Assembly: GCA_963169855.1 (NCBI GenBank)
Contig: CAUJCN010000002.1
Coordinates: 1-64,000, forward strand
Length of the DNA: 64,000 bases
Source of the DNA: Patescibacteria group bacterium
GTDB taxonomy: Bacteria > Patescibacteria > Dojkabacteria > J137
Direction of reading: 5' to 3'
Shown here: positions 42,048-50,777 of the stretch, in pieces
How the letters are laid out: every line of letters begins with the position of its first letter
How positions within the stretch are numbered: the first letter of the stretch is position 1
Translations under genes and position numbers: made by a program
Notes under the pieces: model-generated
The model's input: the letters and a program-made list of their open reading frames with translations, nothing else
What the model was told of the DNA's origin: nothing
Databases searched by the model: none

Positions 42048-42284
42048 TTAAAGAATCTCGAGTTCTAGACTTCCTCCGTTAGAATTTCTAATCATTACTT
42101 TATGAGGATTTTCTTGCCTTAGTTGAGATAAAATATCCTCTTCCATCTCAGCAAGGTAATTTTCTGGTCGCTTCCTGTTGGAAATTGTATAGACATAGTT
42201 TTTATGTAATTGAGAGGATTTTACAGCGAAAAGGTTTATGTGTAAAGGATTAAGCTCCGTTGAAAACCGAGAAATCAGTTTCAC
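42048..42284 (-). CDS. Small hypothetical protein, GTG start
   Basis: 78 residues from a GTG at 42284, overlapping the end of the upstream gene by 35 nt. Central ENYLAEMEEDILSQLRQENPHKVMI suggests a helix followed by strands. No family known; the start is uncertain because no ATG exists in this frame. Confidence 0.4.
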   Translation of the reverse strand: MKLISRFSTELNPLHINLFAVKSSQLHKNYVYTISNRKRPENYLAEMEEDILSQLRQENPHKVMIRNSNGGSLELEIL

Positions 42285-42909
42285 TAAGTTTCTTTTTAAC
42301 TAAATTCATAAGTCTAGTTTTTTCTGATGAGTCCGTCATAGATTTAATTGCCTCAAAATATTGGTATAACTTTGGTCTATCGGTGTCTGGACTTCTTACA
42401 ACGCTCAGTTTGTTAATCCAACCTTCTATTGTGCTTAGAAATTGGGTTGGAATTGCGCCCGAACCATCAGCATTAATATCACCTATAACAGTACTGACTA
42501 TTCTTTCGGCATCTTTATTAATTCGGAAAAATGATGAGAAGATTCCACTCTTATATAAAGATAACCCTAATCTGAACTCGTCTTTCCAAGCGTCATCGAC
42601 TAAATCAATATCTATTCCAGCCATGTTCCAAATTTCTAATGTAATTTTAAGGAATTTTCTATACTGAAGAAACAAATTAACTATCGGATCACTTGAATCA
42701 GTGTTCTCTAACTTTCTAAGTTCTTTTTCCCATCCTTTTTCCTGATCGTGTTCTAACTGCTCAATTACTGCCTCAGTTCGTCTTACTTTAGCTTCGAGAT
42801 CCTTTCTTATATGAGCCCACTCTTTGTGAGAAGTTGCGATAGACAAAACTAACAGTGGAAACTGTTCGTTTATCTCAAAAATTGTGGTTTTGTTCCTTAT
42901 TGACTCCAA
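42250..42909 (-). CDS. Hypothetical helical protein
   Basis: 219 residues, no family known. Seen: a soluble, strongly helical protein with a charged coiled-coil stretch (RKDLEAKVRRTEAVIEQLEH) and a C-terminal basic helix (TRLMNLVKKKLSETDF). It begins immediately next to the YggT stop codon, on the same strand, so co-transcription is likely. Confidence 0.7.
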   Translation of the reverse strand: MESIRNKTTIFEINEQFPLLVLSIATSHKEWAHIRKDLEAKVRRTEAVIEQLEHDQEKGWEKELRKLENTDSSDPIVNLFLQYRKFLKITLEIWNMAGIDIDLVDDAWKDEFRLGLSLYKSGIFSSFFRINKDAERIVSTVIGDINADGSGAIPTQFLSTIEGWINKLSVVRSPDTDRPKLYQYFEAIKSMTDSSEKTRLMNLVKKKLSETDFSVFNGA

Positions 42910-43239
42910 TTAATCTCTACCAAAAAAACTTAAAATTGATGATATTACGATTCCTAATACTCCAAATAAAGCTAGAGCTATTAGTGCAGCAGCATCAAAG
43001 AAACTTCCGTTGTAAGTTGTCGAAGGGAAAATACCTACGAAAGGTGCTACAAAGAAATCTGATGTTTGGTAAATCCAAGTAACAAATCCTGTATTTGCAA
43101 CTCCTAAAAGTAGAAAAACGATTCTAACAGCGAGTAATAACATAATTAATCCGATTACTAGCCAAATCAAACTGCTGATCCTGCTTATTAATAATGAGAA
43201 CGGATTGATTCTCCTAACAATAACTGTTTTTTCTTCCAT
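42910..43239 (-). CDS. YggT family membrane protein
   Basis: 109 residues, two TM helices (IWLVIGLIMLLLAVRIVFLLLG and ALIALALFGVLGIVISSILSFFG) with the family segment WIYQTSDFFVAPFVGIFPS between them. YggT proteins are small membrane proteins tied to cell division and osmotic tolerance in several bacteria; the exact role is unknown. The stop abuts the next gene's start. Confidence 0.88.
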   Translation of the reverse strand: MEEKTVIVRRINPFSLLISRISSLIWLVIGLIMLLLAVRIVFLLLGVANTGFVTWIYQTSDFFVAPFVGIFPSTTYNGSFFDAAALIALALFGVLGIVISSILSFFGRD

Positions 43240-43286
43240 AAGATATATTTAACAATTAGAGTACCTTTATAGGTATTCTACTATAA

Positions 43287-43970
43287 TTAGTTAGGAGTTT
43301 GAATAATTTGAATGCTGTCGAAGTACTCGAATACTTCATCGAAGTTATGTGCGATATAGTCTGCCTTTACTGTAACTGACGGTCTACTTATGTTTTCAAC
43401 AAATGCAACGAATTTTTCTGCTGAGCCTTTTTCTCTGATTTGGTAATCTGTAAAGCCATCTCCAACTGCAACAAAGTAACCACTAAAATCAAAATTCTGA
43501 ACAACTTTTACCTTACCTAATGCATCAGCTAATAGGTTTGTTGTGTCGAATCCATTTGAGTTTCCTTTTTCATCAAAAGTAAATTCATTGGCGTAAATGT
43601 TTTCAGACTTTATTCCATAACCGTCAAGTGCAGGGATAATGAAATCCTTGAATCCTCCAGAAACTACTATAATTTCATCAGATCTTTTTATTATTCGATC
43701 CTTGTTATTAACAAACGAATCTGTAAAGTTTGATCTTAATACATCAATCAGTTTACCGAGGTCAACTTTATTGAAAGATAAGATTTCCATTCTTCGGCTC
43801 AAAGATTCTTTAAAATCAATTTCACCTTTCATTCCCAACTCAGTAATCCAAGCAATTTGATTAGATATATCATTTGAACCGTTCTTTTGGTCAACAATCT
43901 TTGCTAGCTCATCCAGAGCTTCAAGTTTGTTTATTGTGCTATCAAAATCTATTATTAAATACTTTTTCAT
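43287..43970 (-). CDS. HAD phosphatase, phosphoserine-phosphatase-like
   Basis: 227 residues. Seen: motif I DFDST (Asp8 and Asp10), motif II VVSGGFKDF, motif III lysine in the following region and motif IV VGDGFTDYQI, plus a helical cap with KGEIDFKESL. This matches SerB-like phosphatases acting on phosphoserine or a similar metabolite. No serine pathway genes are present here, so the true substrate is open. Confidence 0.85.
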   Translation of the reverse strand: MKKYLIIDFDSTINKLEALDELAKIVDQKNGSNDISNQIAWITELGMKGEIDFKESLSRRMEILSFNKVDLGKLIDVLRSNFTDSFVNNKDRIIKRSDEIIVVSGGFKDFIIPALDGYGIKSENIYANEFTFDEKGNSNGFDTTNLLADALGKVKVVQNFDFSGYFVAVGDGFTDYQIREKGSAEKFVAFVENISRPSVTVKADYIAHNFDEVFEYFDSIQIIQTPN

Positions 43971-44083
43971 ATTTTATTCTGGTTTACATATTACTAAATC
44001 TAAATTAAATAGTATATATAGTGCCTAAGAGCTTTGATGGATTGACAGTAAAAGAAATTTTCATTGTTGACTGCAGGTAAAAA

Positions 44084-44122
44084 TTTTCGAATTTCTTTAC
44101 AGAATAATGTAAAATTCGAAAA
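44084..44122 (+). promoter_or_regulatory. Promoter covered by an 11-bp inverted repeat
   Basis: Arms TTTTCGAATTT (44084-44094) and AAATTCGAAAA (44112-44122). The left arm overlaps a -35-like TTCGAA (44087-44092), and the right arm overlaps the -10 TAAAAT (44110-44115) and the start codon at 44122. It looks like an operator set over the promoter. Confidence 0.6.
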
Positions 44123-45033
44123 TGGAGATTCCGGAAGAATTACAAAAACTCTATTCCCATTGGGAAAAGCACTCAAACTTTAAAATTGACAAGCCGCATA
44201 ACTCCATCATAGACTTTTCTCTGCTTTCTCAAATTGAGTTATTCATTTCAGAGAGAATGTATGTGTGGGAAAAGAAAATCTCAAACTCCCCAAAACCGTT
44301 CACATCTGATCAGATTTTATCCAACTATAGATTCTGTAATATTTATAGAGAGCTCGATAAGCAAACTATTACTATTCATAAGGACATTTCAAATTTAAAG
44401 AGTAATTTTGATTTGTGGCTTTTAAATTTAGCTTTTCATAGATTTGTATGTAGACCCGAAACTATATCAGAGGTAGGCCACTTGTCTTTTGACGACTCTA
44501 ACAATAGAAAAGTTTTCGATAATCTGAGTAAACATTCGCGTCCGAAATACGGAACAGCATACATCTTCCCAATAAGTACCATTCAACGGAGTAAATATAC
44601 AACCAGAGAGGAATTCTTCTGTTTTTATTTACCATTAGTAATTCCAGAAATCTCTGAATTACTTCAAAGTTTCGAAAACAAAACTGTAAATTCGTCATTA
44701 AAAGAAATACTACCTTTATTTAAGTTCAATTTGAAATTCCACTGGACTGAAATATTGATTGATGTTGCTTATCAATTTCCTGAACTAATCAACCTATTTG
44801 AAGATTTTCATGTAGGTCCAGGAGCAATACCAACTTTACAAAGATTGGTTAAATCAAATGATATAAATTCAGGGTTGAATGAACTTCCGAATATCGAACT
44901 AAAATCCTTTCCCTATCTAACCTTGAATGATAGAAAAGTGCCTCTTTCTGCAGAGAACTGGGAAGGAATAGGATGTGAGTTTAGAAAATATACTAACTTG
45001 AAAAAAGGAGCTGGTAGAAAAAGAAGATTTTAA
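44122..45033 (+). CDS. Relative of alpha-glutamyl/putrescinyl-thymine pyrophosphorylase (DNA hypermodification)
   Basis: 303 residues. Seen: FISERMYVWEKKISNSPKPFTSDQIL, then YRFCNIYRELDKQTI (Tyr69 to Ile83) and VGPGAIPTLQRL (GPGA at 232-235). This pattern matches the family of helical DNA-glycosylase-fold enzymes linked in phages to thymidine hypermodification (kinase-coupled transfer of an amine to 5-hydroxymethyluracil in DNA). Phage partners such as hmU kinase are not seen here. The gene has an operator-like promoter and lies 11 nt from tRNA-Asn, a classic integration neighbourhood, hinting at transfer. Family assignment is by recalled motif, so moderately certain. Confidence 0.65.
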   Translation: MEIPEELQKLYSHWEKHSNFKIDKPHNSIIDFSLLSQIELFISERMYVWEKKISNSPKPFTSDQILSNYRFCNIYRELDKQTITIHKDISNLKSNFDLWLLNLAFHRFVCRPETISEVGHLSFDDSNNRKVFDNLSKHSRPKYGTAYIFPISTIQRSKYTTREEFFCFYLPLVIPEISELLQSFENKTVNSSLKEILPLFKFNLKFHWTEILIDVAYQFPELINLFEDFHVGPGAIPTLQRLVKSNDINSGLNELPNIELKSFPYLTLNDRKVPLSAENWEGIGCEFRKYTNLKKGAGRKRRF

Positions 45034-45044
45034 GTATATACTTA

Positions 45045-45116
45045 CTGGGACGGCAGGACTCGAACCTGCAACCTTGTCGTTAACAGCGACTTGCTCAACC
45101 ATTGAGCTACATCCCA
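45045..45116 (-). tRNA. tRNA-Asn (GTT)
   Basis: Cloverleaf on the minus strand: acceptor TGGGATG/CGTCCCA (one G-T pair), D arm GCTCAATGGTTGAGC, anticodon loop CTGTTAA with anticodon GTT, variable AAGGT, T arm GCAGGTTCGAGTCCTGC, discriminator G. The top pair of the anticodon stem is A-A. The 3' CCA is not encoded. Confidence 0.95.
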
Positions 45117-45174
45117 ATTAGCTTGAAAAGATTATACATCAAATCGGTTCAAAACCAAATGGGAATAATCGGTA

Positions 45175-45915
45175 TTAAGCTTCGATCTGATTGCAAATAT
45201 CGTCGAATAGAATTCGTTCACTAACTGTACAATCTGCAGTTCCGTAAGTTGCAGTAATTACTTCTCTAAGACCTGGGCTCGCAAACTTGTTTACTAAATA
45301 GGCATAAACAACTTCGCTTGTGATTTTTATTTTTGGTCTACCAACGTCTAACTCCGCTGTATCCGGTTTTTGGTATGCTCCAACGTAAGAGCTAAGAATA
45401 AACTCAACAAGTGCTTTAAAGTTGTTATTTACAGATCTTTTTCTTAAGAGATCTATTGCAGCTGATAAGAAGACATTACTGCAAAGAATTTCTAACAAAT
45501 CTTCGTCCAAATTTTCAACTTTGGGTAACTTATACACCAAGTCAGTTTCTGCTGTAACGCTAAAATTTGTTGTGTTACGAGTTGAAATCTTAGATAAAAT
45601 TTCACCTGGAGTTCTAGCACCAATATAGTTAGCTGCTTCACTAAAAAGTTCAATCAGAAGATCAACTTTTATTTCATCAGTAATACCACAACCATTTTGA
45701 AGAAAAACCTTAAATTTGTTTGCGATTGATACTAAAGATTCAATAGGAGAAACAAAAGTTTTTTGTTCTTCTGTTGCAATTGCTGATAAATAAGGAATGT
45801 TACTATCAATCAATGACTGTAGCTCATCTCTTGATAACTCTTCTTGTGTTACCTGTTCCATAAAATTATTTTTAAACAAACTATATTGTACACTATCGTC
45901 ACTTTTTGACGACAA
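45175..45915 (-). CDS. Hypothetical protein
   Basis: 246 residues, no family known. Seen: an acidic helical N-terminal half (TQEELSRDELQSLIDSNIPYL), no TM segment, and a mixed C-terminal part with VGRPKIKITSEVVYAYLVNKF. It ends near the tRNA-Asn gene on the same strand. Composition is typical of the genome, with no sign of phage origin. Confidence 0.65.
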   Translation of the reverse strand: MSSKSDDSVQYSLFKNNFMEQVTQEELSRDELQSLIDSNIPYLSAIATEEQKTFVSPIESLVSIANKFKVFLQNGCGITDEIKVDLLIELFSEAANYIGARTPGEILSKISTRNTTNFSVTAETDLVYKLPKVENLDEDLLEILCSNVFLSAAIDLLRKRSVNNNFKALVEFILSSYVGAYQKPDTAELDVGRPKIKITSEVVYAYLVNKFASPGLREVITATYGTADCTVSERILFDDICNQIEA

Positions 45916-45994
45916 AAAGCACTTGGTTGTATTAAGAAGTATTGCTTCGCAAAAAACGTAAACTGAATTATAATGACATGTTTACATTAAAATT

Positions 45995-46189
45995 ATGTTT
46001 GATTTCTTTACTTCAACTGTTGCAATTTGTTGTTGTGGGTTTATTTTCGTTTTGATCGTTATAGCTATTGTTTTAATCCTTTCATATCAAGCTGCTACTA
46101 AAAAAAGTACAAAGCAAGGTGTTAAAAAACAAGGTGAGAAAGAAATTCAGTACGAAGACGCAATATACAGGGATAAGGATACAAACTAG
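45995..46189 (+). CDS. Small cysteine-containing membrane protein
   Basis: 64 residues: a TM helix with CCCGFIFVLIVIAIVLILSY near 12-31 and a basic, polar tail. Resembles the small membrane protein at 35987-36184 in having a Cys cluster at the helix start. A TATAAT at 45969-45974 is 20 nt before the ATG. Function unknown. Confidence 0.5.
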   Translation: MFDFFTSTVAICCCGFIFVLIVIAIVLILSYQAATKKSTKQGVKKQGEKEIQYEDAIYRDKDTN

Positions 46190-46308
46190 AAATTCTAAAT
46201 CTTAAATTCGAAATTATTTGTATTCAGAATTTTGACTTATTGTTCTATAATTTGGCATTTATTCAATAGGTTTCGGATTTATAACTTTATGTTTTTAGTC
46301 TTTCTTTA

Positions 46309-48756
46309 ATGACACCAATGCAGGAACAATACGAAAAGATTAAAGTCGATTATAAAGACTACATCGTATTTTTTCGTCTTGGTGACTTTTACGAAACTTT
46401 CGATAATGATGCAATTCAAGTTGCGAATATTCTCGGTATTACACTAACAGGTCGTGGGAAGGATGATAATCGAAGACCAATGGCTGGAATCCCCCACCAC
46501 GCTTTAGATAACTACTTACCTAAGCTTTTAGATGCTGGTTGCAAAGTAGCGATTGCTGATCAAGTTGAAGAAGCAACACCTGGAAAATTAGTCGAAAGGC
46601 AGATTACAAAGATAATTACACCAGGAACAATTACAGACGAAGAATCCCTTCAGAGTGATAAGAGTAATTTTGTAGGCTCTATTTGGATTACAAAGGAAAC
46701 TAATTACCTTACTTACCTCGATGTTAATGGGTCAGAAATCAATGTTTTATCTTCAAAAGATTTAACAGAGTTGATTAACGAAATTCGAAGAGCAAATATC
46801 AAAGAAGTTGTTGTAATTGAAAACCATGAATCTATAGAAACGCTATCTAACAATAATGTCTACCATAATGCATTAAAGAAGAACTTTTTCGATGAAGATG
46901 AATGCACAAAACTTGTTCAAAATATTTTCGGTGTAAAAACAATAGGAGGATTTGGATTGAAAAACATATCAGATGAATACATAGCAATAGGTTCGCTTTT
47001 GAAATACGTAAAAGATTGTTTAAGAACTGAACCTATCAACCTAATAAAGATTATTAACATTGTTCAAGATCAATATCTAAAAATGGATATGAACACAATT
47101 CGAAATCTTGAATTGTTCTATACGTCCTCTGGACAAGAAACGCCAACTTTAAATTCAGTAATTAACAAATGTGTAAATCCAGTTGGAAAAAGATCTTTAC
47201 GAAGTTGGATTCTACGTCCAATTATCAATCCAGATCAACTAAACTCAAGATACAACAAAACTGAGTACTTTAAAGATAATCGATTTGAATGTGAAGAACT
47301 TCAGGAAATTTTAAAATCAGTTTCAGATTTGGAAAGAATCAACTCTAGAATAGCACTAATGTCTGCGAATCCCAGGGATCTTCTAGCATTGAAGTATAGC
47401 TTGAATATGTTCTTACAGTTAGAACAATCACTTGCGATTTCAGGAAGTTTGTTTGAAGATAACATTAAAATATTTGAAAGCAAAATAGAAATTCAATCCG
47501 TTGTAGATTTAATCGAAAATGCAATTAGTGAAGAATCTTCAGTTGACCTTACAAATGGTGATGTAATTAAAATTGGTTTTAACCCAGAAATCGACGAGAT
47601 CAAAAGCATAACTAAGAATTCAAAAGATCATTTAAACAAAATTCAAGTTAGAGAAGTCGAACGAACTGGAATATCTACTCTGAAAGTTTCATTCAACAGT
47701 GTTTTTGGATACTACATCGAAGTTACAAAAAGTCATATTGCAAAAGTTCCTGAGGATTATATTAGAAAACAAACTCTAGCAAACGCAGAAAGGTACATCA
47801 CACAAGAACTTAAAGAACTAGAAGAAAAAATCCTATCAGCAAACGACAAATTAGTTAAACTTGAAGTCGAAGTCTACAAAACCATTTTAGAAAAGTTAGG
47901 AAAGTCTAAGTTACTAATCGCTGATATTGCAAAAATAGTTTCTGAATTAGATATTTATTCATCTCTTGGAAAGCTTGCAAGAGAAAATAATTATGTAAAA
48001 CCTCAAATCAAAGACTCTTCGAAAATTATTGATGGACGGCATCCAGTAATAGAAGATATTCTCAATGAATTCGTTCCAAATAATTTCGAAGTCTCAAGCG
48101 GCAAATGTATTAATTTAATCACTGGGCCAAACATGTCTGGAAAATCTACTTTCATCAGGCAAGTTGCATTAATTTACCTAATGGCACAAATTGGTTCATT
48201 CGTTCCAGCTAAAGAATTTACATTCACACCTGTAGATAAAATTTATTCCAGAGTTGGTGCTTCTGATAACCTTTCTCGTGGTGAATCTACATTTATGGTT
48301 GAGATGGTCGAAACAGCAAATATTTTGAATAATGCAACAAAGAATTCCTTAGTTATTTTGGACGAAGTTGGAAGAGGAACAAGTACGTATGATGGAGTTG
48401 CAATCGCTTGGTCAATTGTTGAGTATCTTTCAGACAAAGTTAAGCCAATCACATTATTTGCAACTCACTACCATGAGCTTACAGATATGGAGAAACTTCG
48501 AGATAACATAAAGAATCTCTCAGTCAGTGTTCACGATGATGGAAAAGAAATTGTATTCACTCACAAAATTATTGAAGGAAAAGCAAATAAAAGCTATGGA
48601 ATTCACGTTGCAGAAATGGCTGGAGTTCCTAAAGATGTTGTAAAAAGAGCAAAAGAAATTTTGAATAAGTTTGAAACGCAACCTAAAACAAACTCTTCGA
48701 CAAGCTCAGAGCGACTTCCAAGAAAGCCAGATACCGAACAATTGGGTCTTTTATAA
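46309..48756 (+). CDS. mutS: DNA mismatch repair protein MutS
   Basis: 815 residues, MutS1 type. Seen: the mismatch-reading Phe-x-Glu in FRLGDFYETF near 22-31, connector and lever domains, Walker A GPNMSGKST near 606-614, LDEVGRGTSTYDG, and THYHEL. The extreme C-terminus has a family-1 palindrome in frame (residues about 796-802, STSSER), within the flexible tail before a final EQLGLL. mutL is not in the window. Likely promoter TATAAT near 46244-46249, about 60 nt upstream of the ATG. It overlaps the convergent gene by 6 nt. Confidence 0.97.
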   Translation: MTPMQEQYEKIKVDYKDYIVFFRLGDFYETFDNDAIQVANILGITLTGRGKDDNRRPMAGIPHHALDNYLPKLLDAGCKVAIADQVEEATPGKLVERQITKIITPGTITDEESLQSDKSNFVGSIWITKETNYLTYLDVNGSEINVLSSKDLTELINEIRRANIKEVVVIENHESIETLSNNNVYHNALKKNFFDEDECTKLVQNIFGVKTIGGFGLKNISDEYIAIGSLLKYVKDCLRTEPINLIKIINIVQDQYLKMDMNTIRNLELFYTSSGQETPTLNSVINKCVNPVGKRSLRSWILRPIINPDQLNSRYNKTEYFKDNRFECEELQEILKSVSDLERINSRIALMSANPRDLLALKYSLNMFLQLEQSLAISGSLFEDNIKIFESKIEIQSVVDLIENAISEESSVDLTNGDVIKIGFNPEIDEIKSITKNSKDHLNKIQVREVERTGISTLKVSFNSVFGYYIEVTKSHIAKVPEDYIRKQTLANAERYITQELKELEEKILSANDKLVKLEVEVYKTILEKLGKSKLLIADIAKIVSELDIYSSLGKLARENNYVKPQIKDSSKIIDGRHPVIEDILNEFVPNNFEVSSGKCINLITGPNMSGKSTFIRQVALIYLMAQIGSFVPAKEFTFTPVDKIYSRVGASDNLSRGESTFMVEMVETANILNNATKNSLVILDEVGRGTSTYDGVAIAWSIVEYLSDKVKPITLFATHYHELTDMEKLRDNIKNLSVSVHDDGKEIVFTHKIIEGKANKSYGIHVAEMAGVPKDVVKRAKEILNKFETQPKTNSSTSSERLPRKPDTEQLGLL
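48693..48711 (+). repeat. Miniature palindrome, family 1, inside mutS
   Basis: Stem CTCT/AGAG around TCGACAAGCTC, followed by CGAC. It keeps the frame and codes for the flexible C-terminal tail. Confidence 0.6.
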
Positions 48757-49740
48757 ACCTAACCCAACTTTAATCTTCTCCCAATTTTGCAGAATATTTA
48801 TAAACGCAAAGCTGATAATTATTAATCCTGAGGCTTTGTAAAAAGTTGGCTGCATAAACTTAACAGATACGAAACTAATTACGGACAAAACAGGCAATGT
48901 TCCTAAGGCAAAAACCGCCATAATCAAAGCTCCTGTAAGAAAAGATCCAGAGGCAATTGCTGTAAATTGAGCAGCCTGTGTAAATCCACACGGAAGAATG
49001 AACGTTATTGCTCCGGCAGCTATTGCAGATAAGTTATCAATTGAACTTGTCGTCTTACTCAAAAGATTAATTGATTTTGCTCCAAATCGTTTAGCTATTC
49101 CAAAATTGAAAATCTTAGCACCAAGCAAGTTGAATCCAAGAACTATAAAAACTACGAACAATACAATATCAACAACACTTTGAAATCCCAAAGTTGGTCT
49201 CAGAACGCTTCCTACAGCGCCAATCAAACCTCCTAAAACAAAGAATGCGACTAAACGCGAAACATGAAAAGAGAATATTGGTAAAATTTTTCCATTCTTA
49301 GAAAACTGTGAAGAAATACTCAACGCAATTCCCCCAACAACAGCCATACAAGTCGAAACCGAAGCAATAACTCCGATTATAAAAATACTCATGTAGTTAA
49401 CTTCACCTTGAAAGTTGAAATCTACTTTTAACAAGTTCTGAAGAATTACGTAAATTGAGATTACAGATATACAAATCATTATTGCATCGAACCATTCTTT
49501 GGATTTATTTCTTTTTCCAACAATTCCTGATTCCATTTTGTAACCATTTCTTTCGAGAATGTCTACAATTTTTGTCTTTATATCTTTTATTTTTTCATCT
49601 TCGTAGTTGACAACCACTTCATCTTTAGACTTTGAGTAGTTTATAGCAACAACTCCATCTAACGCCTTCACTTCTCTTTCGATAATTATTTCGCAAGCAG
49701 CACAGTGGATGCCTTCGATTTTAAATTTATATTCATTCAT
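48751..49740 (-). CDS. HMA-domain plus DsbD-type membrane protein (copper or thiol export)
   Basis: 329 residues from ATG 49740. Seen: an N-terminal heavy-metal-associated domain with GIHCAACEI (GMxCxxC-type, two Cys) at about 10-18, followed by six hydrophobic helices of the DsbD/CcdA-like (sulfite exporter-like, DsbD_2) type, with STCMAVVGGIALS and LPCGFTQAAQ, the characteristic cysteine and PCG features. This pair occurs in copper-handling or reductant-transport proteins. It overlaps the convergent mutS by 6 nt. TATGAT lies 9 nt before the ATG. Confidence 0.85.
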   Translation of the reverse strand: MNEYKFKIEGIHCAACEIIIEREVKALDGVVAINYSKSKDEVVVNYEDEKIKDIKTKIVDILERNGYKMESGIVGKRNKSKEWFDAIMICISVISIYVILQNLLKVDFNFQGEVNYMSIFIIGVIASVSTCMAVVGGIALSISSQFSKNGKILPIFSFHVSRLVAFFVLGGLIGAVGSVLRPTLGFQSVVDIVLFVVFIVLGFNLLGAKIFNFGIAKRFGAKSINLLSKTTSSIDNLSAIAAGAITFILPCGFTQAAQFTAIASGSFLTGALIMAVFALGTLPVLSVISFVSVKFMQPTFYKASGLIIISFAFINILQNWEKIKVGLGL

Positions 49741-49807
49741 ATTTAATTTATCATACACAAAGTTTTAAACTTGTACTATTCGAACTAAATTATTACAATT
49801 GTCCAGT

Positions 49808-50716
49808 ATGCAATTTAGGAAAAACCACATCACAATCACATTCATAATACTTTTGATCCTTGGAGGTATTACAATATATTTTGTAAATAAGACTCTCAAT
49901 TCAAATATTGTAACTCAGTATAAAGGATTTACAATAGACGAAAAGAAAAGTACTTACGAAAATTTATCATCTATTCCTGAGTTTTCATTGTTCTTAGATA
50001 GCGTTGCTAGAACAAGAATGGATTTTTTATTGAAAACTGAACCAGAGATTTTAACTTTAGCTGTTGTAAACGAAGGATTCGCTTCGATATCTCCTGAACA
50101 AACCGCTAAACTACAAACTCCTGAACAACTTCATAAATTGGAGAAAATTGTTCAGCTGCATTTTGTAAGAATGACAGGAGTTGATCTAAACAAGCTTGGA
50201 GATTTAACAACAATTGGTGGGCAAAAAATTAGAGTTACTTCTCAAGACGGGACATATTCTATCCGTGATTCTGTAGGAAACACTTTTAAATTCGACAAAT
50301 CCGTTTATAAAACAGCAAATGGGTATTTTGTAAAACTAGATCAGATTCTGTTACCTACAAACGTTTCTTTCGCTAATGGTGTTCAAATTGAGCTTGATGA
50401 GACAATTGTCGAAAATGTAGATTTATTTGCGGGGAAAGAAAAGTGGACAGATGAACAAGACGCAAAATTGAAAAGCGATAACATTACGTACCTATTTTCT
50501 GAGGAGATTGCTGAAGGAAAAACAATTGAAGACTATATATTAGTAGGGAAATATTCTGTATTTCAAATTGCAAATTTCACAGAAGTTAGATCTGCAACAG
50601 GATTAACTTTACCAGTTACTGTGAGTGAAAACGAAATTAAAATTGGCGATCTCACAGTTGTTCCAGTACTCAATAACATAGAATCCAAAAACGGATTCAT
50701 CCATTTTGTAAGATAA
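49808..50716 (+). CDS. Anchored FAS1 (fasciclin)-domain protein
   Basis: 302 residues from ATG 49808; a TTG 9 nt earlier is less likely. Seen: TM anchor at about 8-28, then two fasciclin-like regions. In the first, AVVNEGFASISPEQTAKLQ, a YH-like LHFV, TIGGQKIRVTSQ and ANGYFVKLDQILLPTN follow the FAS1 order (the NGxIxxIDxVLLP end is clear); the second (about 210-300) ends ESKNGFIHFVR. FAS1 domains mediate cell or surface adhesion. Co-directional with the envelope cluster that follows. Confidence 0.75.
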   Translation: MQFRKNHITITFIILLILGGITIYFVNKTLNSNIVTQYKGFTIDEKKSTYENLSSIPEFSLFLDSVARTRMDFLLKTEPEILTLAVVNEGFASISPEQTAKLQTPEQLHKLEKIVQLHFVRMTGVDLNKLGDLTTIGGQKIRVTSQDGTYSIRDSVGNTFKFDKSVYKTANGYFVKLDQILLPTNVSFANGVQIELDETIVENVDLFAGKEKWTDEQDAKLKSDNITYLFSEEIAEGKTIEDYILVGKYSVFQIANFTEVRSATGLTLPVTVSENEIKIGDLTVVPVLNNIESKNGFIHFVR

Positions 50717-50777
50717 CTTTCCTTAGTTGTACACTAAGCTCTACTTTATGTCATAATGGTATATTTACAAAATAACT

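Noticed and set aside
44122..45116. Integrated element with attachment sites at tRNA-Asn
   Set aside because: I find no integrase and no direct repeat of the tRNA 3' end in the neighbouring sequence.
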